A stretch of 64,000 nt of DNA from contig JAUTDP010000010.1 in assembly GCA_033439795.1 (NCBI GenBank), forward strand, positions 434,001 to 498,000, given 5' to 3'. Numbering within the stretch: position 1 is the stretch's first letter; each line of letters starts with the position of its first letter. Source of the stretch: Sordaria brevicollis. Taxonomy: Eukaryota > Ascomycota > Sordariomycetes > Sordariales > Sordariaceae. The notes beneath the pieces were generated by a model. The model made no database searches and was not told where the DNA came from. It saw only the letters and a program-made list of their open reading frames with translations. Both the position numbers and the translations under genes were made by a program. Positions 1 through 11,550 of the stretch are shown here, in pieces.

Positions 1-837
1 GTGGAAGCGGGATCCAGAAGAACAGGAAGGTGATCGAGGTTTATGCGTGAGAGTCTGCGACTGGGCGGAGTTCGATCACAACTGGGTCACGGTAAGCTGG
101 GTACGGCGCGAGTCATCACACCTCGATAGGGTCCACCGGCTCGGCCAAATGTGCTCCATTGTTGTGGTCAACCAAGAGATTTTGAACCCCCCTTTGGCGA
201 CGAGCATTCTTCCATGATCCCTCCTCTTGAGCTTCTTGTACTAGGGGGTCTGGGCAATGCGAAACGGCTGGCATCGTCAACGAGAAAAATGGGAGAGTCA
301 AGTGAACATTTGACACATGAAGCAGCCACCGTTGGGGTCTTGGTACTGGTTAATGAACCGCTTTCACCAGCTCCGAGAACCATCAGACCGGATGCGCACG
401 GGGGCCGGTGCGCTGCATCTGAACTTTAATTCATCCTATCCACTTCTTCTGCGCCTCAACCCCAGGTTTTCTAGTCTTCACCCTGCCGTGCTAACCACGG
501 ACGAGATGCGGGCAGCTTCGGTCGTAAACAACTGGACCTTTCGCGGTCTCACCGGCAGCGTGAGGGTCAGGAGGTCCATCCAGAGTCAATAGTTTCCCGT
601 CTCGGTCTTCTCTTGAGCCTCCAGTGTGGGAACCGAGTCTTGATCCAATTTCCATCCGCGCCGTTCACAAATCTGCAAGATCCGCGACCGCAGACGCCTC
701 CAAACCCAACAAAGAGAACATGCTTCAGAAATCAAAGTCCATAGGGAGTGACTTCATATCTCAGCAAACAGGGATGGGTCCTTCCATTCCTGGTCTCGAC
801 TGTCGAGGGGTGTACCTGGTGTTGGAACTTGACTCCA

Positions 838-853
838 CCACGGAGCCACGAGA
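838..853. promoter_or_regulatory. Candidate NIT4/NirA plus GATA (NIT2/AreA) composite site
   Basis: Bases 838-845 read CCACGGAG, the reverse complement of CTCCGTGG, which fits the CTCCGHGG consensus known for the Aspergillus nitrate-pathway activator NirA (NIT4 in Neurospora). A few bases downstream is GATATC, which carries GATA on both strands, the core bound by NIT2/AreA. Another GATA core lies at about 754-760 (ATATCTC). The site is about 395 bases upstream of the start codon of a nitrite-transporter-like gene, where such a pair would make sense. Binding is inferred from consensus only. Confidence 0.45.
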
Positions 854-1150
854 TATCCACAGTCTTGGGGGAATGCTTTTTTAGGCTGTTTCTCCGGTTC
901 AGCTCCCACACATTTGAAGGACCACTCGCCTCGACCTTTGTCCAATTCTATAAGCCGTTGGTTCATCCTCTCTCTTTTCACACCCCCATACCTGAATCAC
1001 AAACTACACCTCGCACCATCACGAACACTCTTACTTCTCGCTGGGCGCGACATAGTTCCTGAACCTCCTTCAACGACCAGCAGTTCGTCCCAACATCCGC
1101 CAAAGTTCCCAGTACGGGGGAACGCCTCTCTTCCATCACCTCCCACCTCC

Positions 1151-1195
1151 CACCACCACCACCACCACCACCACCACCACCACCACCACCACCAC
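1151..1195 (+). repeat. (CAC)n trinucleotide microsatellite in the transporter leader
   Basis: An uninterrupted CAC/ACC run of about 15 units ends some 40 bases before the transporter start codon. The frame through it is open and in phase with the transporter from an ATG at 914, and would read as about 15 histidines. I treat it as untranslated leader because the conserved family sequence begins only after the downstream ATG. Confidence 0.85.
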
Positions 1196-1237
1196 CCACC
1201 GGTTTCGAGCTCGTTTGTCGATAATCAAGTCGCCAAG

Positions 1238-2410
1238 ATGTCTCGCATTCAGAATCAGCAAAATACCGTCTGGGTTCGCAATGGCAACGCCTACAGCCCC
1301 ATCGAGACGATCGAAATCGTCGGCCGTCTCGGCACCTTCAAGGCCAACATGTTCCCGCTCAAGGTCTTCTGTTCGGCCGTGTCTGCTGGCTGTCTAGTAT
1401 CCTTTGCCGGTGGTGCCACCTTTGTTGCCAGCAACATTCCCTGGATGGCCGAGAACACTCCTGGTCTCGTCAAGACGCTTAGCTCTATTCTCTTCCCTTG
1501 CGCCTTGGTCATGATCTTCATGAGCGGTGCCGACTTGTTTACCGGTTCTACCATGGTATGCCACATTCGAGCTGCATATTGAACATGCAAGGCCTCTTCT
1601 GCTTCTCAGGTGCTAACCTCTTGCCCAACAGTTGACTGGTGTTGCTTGTTTGCAAGGCCGTATTCCCTGGTACAAGATGTTGATGCATTGGTTCATCTGC
1701 TTCTGGGGTAACCTTGCCGGCTGTCTTTTTGTGATGGCGATTATCTTTGGCTGTAAGTTGCATTTTGTTTTGTCCGATGAGACCTATTGGCTAGGTATGA
1801 TGGGACCCTAACTAACCTCTCTGTTCTTTAGACGGTGGCATGTTCACGGATCCTGCACAGGTCAAGGTCATTCAGAGCTACGTCTACGCCAAGCAAGTTG
1901 TTCCCGAATGGCACCACATCTTCATCCGCGCTATCGGCTGCAACTGGCTCGTCTGTCTCGCTGCGTACCTCGGTCTCGCCGGTAGGGATCTCATGTCCCG
2001 TGCCATGGGCATGTGGTGGCCTGTGTTCTGCTTCGCCATTCTCGGCCTTGACCACGTTGTCGCCAACATGTTCTTCATCCCCATGGGCATCTGGCACAAC
2101 ACACCCGAGGTTACCGTTGGCCTCTACATCTGGAAGGGTATGTTGTCCTGTATACCCCTTTTCCTCGCTGACAGCCACTAAGAAGCTAACACTGCAACTA
2201 GGCATCATTCCTTCCCTCATCGGCAACGCCATCGGCGGCGGCGGTTTCTGCGGCATGTACTACTACTTCATGTACCTTCACGGCCAGGACCCTGTTCCCA
2301 TCGACGGCATCTACTTCCCTGCCGACTTGGCCAAGCTTGAAGAGGGTGGTGCGCTTCCCCAGTACGAGAGCGACGACTGCGTCGTCACCACTCAGGAGCA
2401 AAAGAAGTAA
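1238..2410 (+). CDS. Formate/nitrite transporter (FNT) family protein, probable nitrite transporter
   Basis: Four exons join in frame: 1238-1555, 1632-1752, 1832-2137 and 2202-2410, giving 317 residues. The introns are 76, 79 and 64 bases, begin GTATGC, GTAAGT and GTATGT, and end in AG. Both FNT family signatures are present: SGADLFTG (residues 96-103) and AIGCNWLVCLA (180-190). DHVVANMF places the conserved pore histidine at residue 221. The length and hydrophobic profile fit the usual six-helix FNT channel, which forms pentamers in the plasma membrane. Fungal members such as Aspergillus NitA import nitrite, so nitrite is the likely substrate, though formate cannot be excluded. The ATG at 1238 was chosen because it follows AAG and starts the conserved region. 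The candidate NIT4/NIT2 site upstream supports nitrogen control. No nitrate or nitrite reductase gene is adjacent. Confidence 0.92.
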
Positions 2411-3208
2411 AGAATTGTTCTGACATTATTTTGCGGCGGTTAATATAGTTTAAAGAGTTGATTATAAGTACAAGAAGTCATGGCGTACTATAACTGGTAT
2501 GGTCTCAACGACGGATACATTTTGGATACCCCCTTGGAGAAAGAGTTGGATTTGGACCGACATACGCGCAAAGGAAAGGGGGCTGCTGGCGCTTGGACGC
2601 GAATGCACATGGCGCTGGATTGTCCCATTTTTTTTCCTACCTGCGGAAGGACGACATAATGATGGGATCGGAGCTGGTCTTGCGCGGGATATGTTGGTCG
2701 GTTAACGTTAGTATATGAAGTCATACTCACGAAGTATATAGACAGTAATGAAGGACAGCAACGACTGTTCAATGTCAAATCACCAAGATTCCCTGACTGG
2801 ACGTTTCGTGAATTTCGGGTTTTTCGCCGCAATTGATAACATGTAGTGGTTTGGTGCCGCTCTCGTGGCCGGGGCCGGAGTGGCGGTGGGAGTGCCGGAC
2901 ACTCGGTGAAATAATGTACCGAGCCGGCGAGCCATCGGTGCCGAGCTCCTGTAGATCCTCAACTTCCATTCGTTCTCACCAACAAGGTCCCACTCCAACA
3001 CACTGTCAATGACGTCCAAACATCAGGGCTAACAAACGCGCCGCGTCGTTGTGAAGGCCCGGGGCGCCTCAACGAACCAGCCGATACGACGTCTTGCCGC
3101 CGCATCGATGCCGTTGAGTCGCACGCTTGAAAAAGGTCTGGCCTGCGGCATGTGAAAATGAGGAGGTTGAAGTCCAAAGAGCCTCAAGCCTGCGACGCCC
3201 CCGCGCGG

Positions 3209-3228
3209 CCCGGGTTTAAGTACCCGGG
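3209..3228. repeat. GC-rich inverted repeat (CCCGGGT / ACCCGGG)
   Basis: Seven-base arms CCCGGGT (3209-3215) and ACCCGGG (3222-3228) flank a 6-base loop, inside a very GC-rich 60-base patch that stands out from its surroundings. No function is evident. Confidence 0.6.
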
Positions 3229-4481
3229 TCCGGCCCGGCTTGCGTTAGCACCGTGACCGTCCGATTCTTGGTTGTTCAAGTGCCGGCATGCACGCACCCC
3301 GGGCCGCGTGCGGGGGACCTGGACATGGGATGGAACATCGGACGGCGGGAAAGCCATCCATTTGAACATTTACGCTGCATTGTGGAAGGAACTGAAGGAG
3401 TACAATTTTTGGTACCTCTACACATTCCAGGTTGCATTGTTTGATTCGGCATGCAAGTGTCGGTCGGTCATAAAGCGCAGTGCAGTGGCCGGTGCAGTGG
3501 GGTCAACATTAATCCCTCTTGCAGTGCGTGTCGCGAACTGAAGTTCAGTGGCTGCCGCCTGGTGTGCATTGCGCTTTTCATCTCGAAAAACGGCACTGCA
3601 CCGCACCCGCCTCAGACACGAGTGCCATGTGCCTTAGACCGAGCGCGCGGCAGAATGGGACGAACAGACCTCCGTCTACAGTGCCAGGAAAGGGCGGCGA
3701 GCCACCAAAGCACCTTCTCGACACTCACCAGCGTGTTCCCAGGCCATGTACCTCCCGTCTGTTAGTGAGCCCCATTCTTGATTATGGCGAAAATGATTGC
3801 TCTACTACCCCTTCTAACAGATTTCTGGAGGAGGTACATCTTCCGACGGGATTTCCGTACACTGCCCCTGCCAAGTGGAAGTGGCCGAGTATTCCGGAAC
3901 GTCATACCGGTCACGGGGACACAAGTTCAAGTCACGAGTCGTTGCGGTTTCAAGTTTAGGGCATCAACTTGAGAAGCCCCCTCGCTGTCATTGACGTCGT
4001 TCCCGTCGTCATGGATATCAGCACCTTGTGCTTCCCTTGGCCTCGGATCCTCCCGTTGCCATCTTCTGGAATTTCTAATGGAAGCTTCTATTTGGAAACC
4101 GGCTTTTCGCGATCCACATCCGGACAACCAGTCGAGCCGAACAACCCTTCTTCAATTCCTGACAGGTACCGCAGCGGAGGCAAAATGCCCGCATCTATCG
4201 CAGTAAGATTTTCTAGGACGGGCTGGTTTTCTAGACAAGTGAATGAGCCTAGCCTAGGCGAACCATCTAGCCTTGTTGAACCACCTAGTCAAGTTGCTCA
4301 GGGGAAGGCAACTCGGATGGGAACTTGAAGAAGTAAGGACTCGCTGCCCCTGAGCATGAAAGGGCGAGTGTCATTTTGGCAACTTCGTGATGCTGGGTAC
4401 CTCTACAATAGGCGGGGTCCGCATTCCCTTTCTTGTTGCTGCCAGTGTATTCTTCTCCCAGCTTGTCCCTTCAGCCAGCAT

Positions 4482-4495
4482 TAGAGGTACCTCTA
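4482..4495. repeat. Perfect 14-bp palindrome TAGAGGTACCTCTA, head-to-head copy of the dispersed motif
   Basis: This is the fullest form of a short motif scattered through the intergenic DNA of this window: one GGTACCTCTA joined to its own complement. Partial copies near 4396, 4586, 4848, 5413, 6165, 6570, 7640, 12581 and 22455 share the GGTACC core or the TAGAGGTA half. Confidence 0.7.
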
Positions 4496-7214
4496 TGTCA
4501 AAACAACAAAAGCCTGGAACTTGCCACTAATCCGCTTCGTAAAATCCATCTTGCGAGAAGTCCTGCCCGCACAACAAGGTTTTAAAGGTACCTCACCGGT
4601 AGGTTTATCCGTTCCGCATGACACTCATGCGCTCAACGTCCCTGAACTGCGCTGCTAATGTGCCTAGAGGTCTATTGTATTCGGGTTTTATAGTTCTGCT
4701 CATGGTCGCTCGGAGTCCCTATGTGCAAAGCACGGCACTCATTGCAGTGACGGGAGCTTTTGCCCCTACAATCGTTGTATTGCAAATTGCAGAGTAGCTG
4801 CCCCTGAATTCTCTCTGCATCATGTAAATTCAAGTGCTCAAGGTAGAGGTACCTTCCCTGTAACTTGATGTAGAGGTATCTTCGAGTTCCTCTCGCTGAT
4901 CCTACTGCCGCTCTCTCCATCAATGTTCGCTTTCCGCTTAGACTCGAAAAATCTTTGGACACTGCTAGCATCCAGGCCGGAACTCGGAAATTACACGACT
5001 GATCTATTCGTCTCAAGTTGAGTGTAGAAGCAGGTGTGTACGGTGAAGCTTGTAGCGTCCGGCATTCCCGGGCCCTCATTATATTCAGGGCATTCAGGCG
5101 GCCCATGAAGATGTACTGGGAGCTTTTGAGTCCTGGCCATCCCAGATCCACAAGTTTCTCCTAGATGAGCGGAGCTGGCACTTGAAGCTTCTTTCTCCGT
5201 CTTGAACTCCTCGCTTCTTTCCATCACCCTGCTCTACGTCCATCACATGCCCTTATGTCTTCTCGACGTCCAGTCCAAATCTCCGGCCGGCACCGTGGTC
5301 TAAACTTGGTAACATCACTGTCGCAGTGTCCCCACGAGACTCTTAAGCGGATTTGGGTGCACGATTTGGTACTATGACTGAAGAAACGGGGGAGTAAACA
5401 ACGTGACGGTAAGGTACCTCGACCTAGGTAGAGGTAGTTCATAGCAGACGTCTCTATTGCTTCCCTCACGTCACAGTTCCAGGGACGAAGCACTTTTGCC
5501 ATCCGACGTCAACGACAGGTACGATACGACCTCAACAGAATCTTCAACCAAGCTTAGCAGGGGGCAACAACGGGATTTGTTCCGTCATGGCAGTGGTCCT
5601 CCCTCATAATCCATTTCATGGTGTGGCCCCGTGCGGTGGCCACTAGAGATACCTTGAGGTAGGTAGAGGTAGTCACTCCATTCAGGGTTCCATACGGGCA
5701 GCTGAAGTTGCTCAAGGACCGTTCTAGGTTCTATTGCCACTAGCTGACGCGTCACACAGGTCCCTTACTCTGGGCAACCTTCCTCACCTCATGGTGCAGA
5801 TGTACCATGGGAGCGTGCCCCGGCTCTGCTCAAAGGACTGACTGAATCTATTATGATGGTCTGGTGTAAGTTAGGTCACCTTCAAGGTTTCTCTCGCCTG
5901 CGTCTTTCGTGTCCGATACAAGTATTTCGCCATTACTGCACAGGGAAAGACTTGCAAGTTGACAATCGCCAATAGGAAATTATGCCCTCTTTTATGCTTG
6001 TCCCTACTAATACGCGCTAACAAGTTGGGCTAGGATATATGTTGCTAGAGAGGTCTCGTTACCAACACAACGACTTCCTAATGTCCCTCGAAGGTGTGAA
6101 GGAATCTAGAAAAAAAAAGGGCCATATTAGGGGGTTGTCCTCGGGGCAGAACGTTTTGCCTCTAGGTACCTCTAGAGGTAGGGAGCCAGATGTGTTCACG
6201 GATAAGACAGCTTCCGGAGGCAAAGGAGGGCAAACTCTCAACGACAAAAATGCCGTTTCTTTCCGTCCGGAGGAGGAGAGTACGTATCAAGGGGCAATGG
6301 CACCCACGCGCAACACGCAAATATCGACCATCCACTTCTGCAAAACGGCCGAGGGGGAAAATGTAATGGACCTCTAGCATAAGGGCTTGCACTGGTGTTC
6401 GAGATTAACATCTCACTCGCAAGCATCCCACTAGAAGGGAGAAGAGCATGACGCTACTACCCCAGGATCGAAGAAAATTCGGGGCACCGAGCGGGATATC
6501 GCACCAGACTACGCTAGCTACGACCTCCAGGCACCATGGCTGCCATGGCAACAGAGGACCCCCTTAGCTCTGGTACCTACAGTATCTTTGGTTCCGCCTA
6601 TTGCTATTCCTGCAACACGACAACGGTTGAACGATCTCGTGCGTTCCAGGCACATATAGACCCTTGGCGGTGGTAGCTCTAGTATGATCTATCAAATGCT
6701 TTGGTCGTATGTTGCATATGACAGCCGTGGGAACACTTGGTCCGGCCGTCCATCCAGTGATCCCTGGAAACATGCAACAGAGATGCATTCCTCTGGAGAT
6801 TTAAACTCTAAGTTTGCCAGAAATAGGTACAGGTAGATAGTGTTGCAGCGGTTGATACCGTAGGCATCTTTATCGGTCCCGTACTCCGCAGTGATTGTTT
6901 ACCTTACCCTTTCTTTGAGTGTAGTGTTAATGAGGCTGGATGCTGTAGTGAGTAACACCTTCATCATTAATAAGAGCTCTCCTATCCCAGGGACGTACAG
7001 CAACTGCCGTTAAAGTGGGTGAGGAGAAGTGAATGGTCGCCCCAATTGCTTGAACACCAAGGGAGCCGGACTAAAAGGCAAAAATGAGAACCGACTTCCA
7101 TGGAAGCTTGCAAATTGCCTCGAAGACGCCATCTGCGCTCAACCATGGCCAGAACCAGAACCACCATGGAGAACTGAACTTGCTCCCGACAAAACAGGAA
7201 GGAGCTAAAATAAC

Positions 7215-8148
7215 TCATGCCGGATGCAGCGAGCAAGGCAGCCAGCGTAGCAACAGCCGAGCATAGAGCAAATTGAGCAGACTGAGCTCCCCGTGCAGGA
7301 TGTCTTCCCCTCGAATTGATGGCTTGATCTCTCCGACTAGGTAGTGGAATGAGCCCAAAGTTATCTGATCACGGAGCACTGTCCTCCACTTACTCCATGA
7401 CTCTTCTCTTCCCATATCGCCAAATGGTACACCCTGGTCCTGTATTGTGGTTGGTCCAACCCGTCCAATGGTCGACTGGTTCAAGCCAAGAGCAGTAGCG
7501 AACATCGGCACCGTTACCTAAAGTTCAATCAGGGCGACGGGCAGACGGGACATGGACACTTACAGTTGCAGTATACTCTAAACTCAACCAGGGAATCACG
7601 GAATCACACTTTGCACTTGCAGTGTGAACAACTATTTTTGGTACCTCGACTGGGCGAGCAATGACTGGGGTTAATATAGGGGACCTGGGGAGTAACGAAC
7701 CATTGGTCCAATACAAAGGCCCGGATTTGCGGGTAGCCAATATGGATAAATAGGAGCCGGAAGGTCCGCATCCAAACTGTGGTTCTGTTAAAGTTTTCTC
7801 TTCGCCTTTTGGGCCCTTTGGGTTTGGTAAGGCATTGCGGTCCCCGGAGAATGAAAGAGTGGTACTGCTACTATCAGGGCCAGTCTCGAAATTAATGGCA
7901 CCGGCAGGCGAATTGAACAACCACTTACCTGCGATGAATTGCACGATTCCATCACTCAATCTAACATTTGTTTGTTGCGTGGCAAATGGAGTCGACCATG
8001 TTTCCGTAGCTTTCGTCACAATGTTGTTTGATCTAGACCTTTTCACATGGGGTTCGGGAGGGATAGGCAACGATAAGGGAAGTCTGAGTGTAAACTGCAT
8101 CATGTTAGTCTCGTCTATAAGAAGGACATGAGAAACCCCGATGTTCAT
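7215..8148 (-). CDS. Possible hypothetical protein, two exons (weak)
   Basis: Two long minus-strand open frames can be joined by an intron at 7518-7563. It has a canonical GTAAGT donor, an ACTTTAG acceptor and a CTGATT branch-like site, and the frame is kept. Exons would be 8148-7564 and 7517-7215, giving 295 residues. At 46 bases the intron is short for a filamentous fungus. The product matches no family I recognise, has no signal peptide or membrane segment, and contains a copy of the dispersed GGTACCTC motif in its coding sequence, which argues against a real gene. A competing plus-strand frame overlaps at 7835-8131. I list it because the splice signals and frames agree, but chance is a serious alternative. 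Confidence 0.22.
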
Positions 8149-8332
8149 ATGTCATATTCTCCTTACTTACTGTCATCACAATCACTTACCGCATCAACCA
8201 TCTACCTCTGAAATCCCTTGTTATCTAGCCTGAGCCTTAAACTTCAGTGAGCTCAACACCAAACCATCAACCCCCATCCACTCTGCACTAGGTATCAGCC
8301 AGTCAGCCGCATAATACACAAAAACGTTCACC

Positions 8333-8995
8333 ATGGGTCTCATTACCACCACACTTACTGCCCTGATCTCCCTCACAACTCTCGCCTTGGCTGAGTCTCC
8401 TGCAGGGACCCCGCGCATCAACTCTGTCAGCTATTCAGGCAGCGGATGCCCACAGACGCAGGCCAAGTTCAGCGGAAGCCTCAACAACCCGACTCTCACC
8501 TTCAATCGCTTCGCCATCGAGTACCCAAACACGGTAAACCGAACGGCCAACTGCCAAGTTCACCTGCAGGCCAAGGGTGTGTCGGCGGGCTGGCAGGTTT
8601 CCGTCAAGGACACATTCGTGGACGGCCATGTTACATTGGACCCGGGCGCGGCACTGGATTACTTCTCGACTGTCTACTACAGCGCAAATGCGGACAATGC
8701 TGTGAGTTTTCCCCTCGTCAGTAAACAACCAAAATACATGGTCACGGAAAACTGACAGATAGAGAAACAACAGGTGACCAGCAAGGGCACACTTTCCAAC
8801 GAGGGCTCGTCAAAGATTGACAAGGCGATCACCCTTCAGAACCACTTCAATTCCAGGGCTTGGTCGTCGTGCACCACGTCCTCCGATGACGGCTTTGGCA
8901 TCCTGAACATCAACTTCCGCGGTGCTTTGCGCAACGAGAAGTCGTACTTTGAGGCGACTAGCGAGACCTGGGACTTTGAGTGGAGGAGGTGCTAA
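8333..8995 (+). CDS. Small secreted protein, DUF4360-like
   Basis: Two exons, 8333-8701 and 8774-8995, joined by a 72-base intron (donor GTGAGT, acceptor CAACAG) encode 196 residues. The first 20 residues (MGLITTTLTALISLTTLALA) form a clear signal peptide, so the product is probably secreted. The mature part begins near PRINSVSYSGSGCP. It shows the DUF4360 layout: an early GSGCP, a central NCQVHLQAKG, a DGHVTLDPG segment, then WSSCT and a LNINFRGAL strand. The four cysteines outside the signal peptide could form two disulfides. Fungal DUF4360 proteins are small secreted proteins without a known activity, so no function is assigned. The ATG is preceded by TTCACC. The family call rests on pattern recognition, not a search. 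Confidence 0.8.
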
Positions 8996-10408
8996 GGCAA
9001 CCGGTGGCTAGTGAGGGCCGGCTGTCTCGCTTGCTCCAAATATTTTCCGTTCGATTCATGACGGCCGCGTTTGTGTTTTCATCAAAGCGGCTAGACCATT
9101 TTTCCATTAAGAATTTTGACAATCCAGGTTACGGTGGGAGTGAAGGAGACTGGAAAGAGACTGGATAAAAGGTGCTTTTTCAAAAGTAAAAAGATGTGGC
9201 CTGGTATGAATATCATGAAAAATACATGACCTGAACTGAACATTAGCCCAGCGCATCGCGTGCCTGTACTTGACTGTTTCCCTTATGCAGGTGATGCGCG
9301 ATGTATTACTGGGTGCGTCTTGATTGAATCTCAACACACTTGTGCCAGCAGTCTGTTCCGAATATTGTCCGAAAACTTGAATGAAAAGCCGAAGCATAGT
9401 TGGAGACAATGAAGGGCGCACCAAAAGCCGCTATTCCTTCCTAAGCGATTGTTGGTGACAGTTCCCTGCGGAATACTGACCTAAGAAGGTGCTGAAATGG
9501 GAAGGTTGCGAGATTGTGACCCTACCAGAGGCCTCCGAGTAATGTGCCCAACAGCACACAAAGGTCATATCATTTACGCCGAAAAAGGAAGAGATGAAGA
9601 GAATCGTAGGTGAAGGACATATCCCAAGTTCGTAAATCGATGATAATCATGATGGTGCGTAGGGAATGTGGAGTGTCTCCTCGTTATTGTTATGCAGAAT
9701 AACGGGAGCATGGTACACTCGATGGAGGTTGCGCTTCGTGCATACTCACCAAAACTTGATCTCTCGTTCCGACGAGTTACAGCAACGGGATGCCGAATTT
9801 GGCAACTGCAAAGCCAAAACGCATCAGTTGTGAGGAGGAGTTCATCGCATCCGAGTCACGGCGCAAAGCCTGATTGATGGGTGTCAGTATCCCGTCAGTC
9901 CTCGTATCCGAGAGCGTCGGTCCACTGCCAAACATCCCGCGTTCCTAGGGTCGTAGCTTCAGCGTACCTCCCCCGCAAGGGATCCTCTTCTCTCACCTGT
10001 GCCCATCGTGGTAAATGTGTAGATCGATCTCCTCCAGCGAGAAGACTGCTCGTTGCAGAGAAGAGGCGCAGCACATTGGTGTCGGGTTATAGGACAAGAA
10101 GAAGCAAAACAAGGAAAGACAAGTGCATGGAGGACAACCCTCCTTGGATCTCGAAGCGACGTCGTGATAAGAGCTCATGGTCCAAGCTTTATGCATGAGC
10201 TCACCAGCTCAGTCAGTGCAACGAGGTGAGATCTGATATCGATGAGAATCTTGAATACTGAGAAGGAAGCTTCTCAGTGGCTCATGGCTCACCGGGCGGC
10301 CCTTGGATGCATATCGTGCATGGTGGTTGCAGTGATGGCAGAAAGGAGGTGGAATGCAGCCGCACAACTGTACGTGTAAAGGCGCGTGAATATCAAGAAG
10401 GTTAAGGC

Positions 10409-10425
10409 TTTTTTTTTTTTTTTTT
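10409..10425. repeat. T17 homopolymer
   Basis: An uninterrupted run of 17 T in intergenic DNA. It is ordinary in length compared with the 145-base A run about 1 kb downstream. Confidence 0.9.
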
Positions 10426-11205
10426 CTTCGCCCAGCTTCTGCTTTTGTCCAGACACAGACCGACACTGCCACGGCCGCTTGAGCAATGAGCAAGAAAACG
10501 GGCAGACCGCTTGGCCATGGCTTGTTTGTAGGGTAAAAAAGTCCTTATCTCTTGTGTGAAACATGCGCCATTTTGGACTGACTGCTTCGTCATTGTCAGT
10601 GACGAGGGGTGATACAGGGCGGGTAGACAGGCTTTGTCGTGGAAACCGAGGGGAGGGCCCGTGAGGGGTAACTCCCACTGTAATTCCGCCCTTGCGCCCC
10701 CATCAGCGGGTATCAGAGAGGAATGGACGCTCACTGCAGAAGCCACGGTCAGCCCTCGAATTCTCAAAGTGAATATCGCACCCGTCACACCGTCCATTCT
10801 TCTTTTCACCTCGTCGCGTATCCGCACTGCATCGGATGCCAACAGCGGTGTCGAGAGGGTGGGAGAGTGGCAGGCTGGTTTATTGGCGGGGTCAACCAGG
10901 TGCTTGAACCGTTGCAGGTGGCCAGCCATTGTGCGACAGCCGGTGAAGAAATTGTGTATCGCGGCGATGGAAGAGTGAACAGACCGAGAGGGACGGATGA
11001 TGATGTGCATTTTCCCATAGCACCTCGAGCACCAGCTGACGGTCAAAGATGATGGAAGGCCATTGCCACGAGTTACCCATTTCCTGGTCTTGTATCGACG
11101 GATTTTTGAGCCTTGAGCCTTGTTGCATCACCGACGAGTTGGTTTGGTGTCTTGAAGAGCCAGATATTGTCCGTGATTCGCTCGCCTTATAATGGAGTGG
11201 TACGT

Positions 11206-11233
11206 GTAGAGGTAGAGGTAGAGGTAGAGGTAG
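11206..11233. repeat. GTAGAG hexamer array (about 4.7 units)
   Basis: Tandem GTAGAG units. The unit is the TAGAGGTA half of the dispersed GGTACCTCTA motif, so the array may be a local expansion of that motif. Confidence 0.85.
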
Positions 11234-11403
11234 TTCTGTGAACCCCGAGTGATGAGATGATCGACAATGGGGGCGATTTCCAAGACCGCGTACATTTTAG
11301 CATAACTGCTACATCGGGTGCGCGTTGGCTGAGACCATTTCGGACCACTGCAGATGGATGGAGCATGTTCGTCATATGGAATGCTGATATCAGGGTGCCA
11401 AGG

Positions 11404-11550
<147 letters not shown>

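Larger units (their letters stand above)
1..1237. other. Left-edge intergenic region and 5' region of the transporter gene
   Basis: I see no convincing gene in the first 900 bases; the open frames here are short and lack recognisable protein features. The last few hundred bases are the promoter and leader of the transporter that starts at 1238. They contain TATA-like TCTATAAG near 947, a CAC microsatellite and a candidate nitrogen-regulation element, listed separately. Confidence 0.5.
2411..7214. other. Gene-free interval rich in GGTACCTCTA motifs
   Basis: About 4.8 kb follow the transporter with no gene I can support. Open frames here are short, overlap on both strands and show no domain, signal peptide or consistent splice structure. 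The interval holds many copies of GGTACCTC or its complement (for example near 3411, 4396, 4586, 4848, 5413 and 6165), often next to TAGAGGTA. It also has a GC-rich inverted repeat at 3209-3228. No tRNA or other RNA gene was recognised. Confidence 0.6.
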
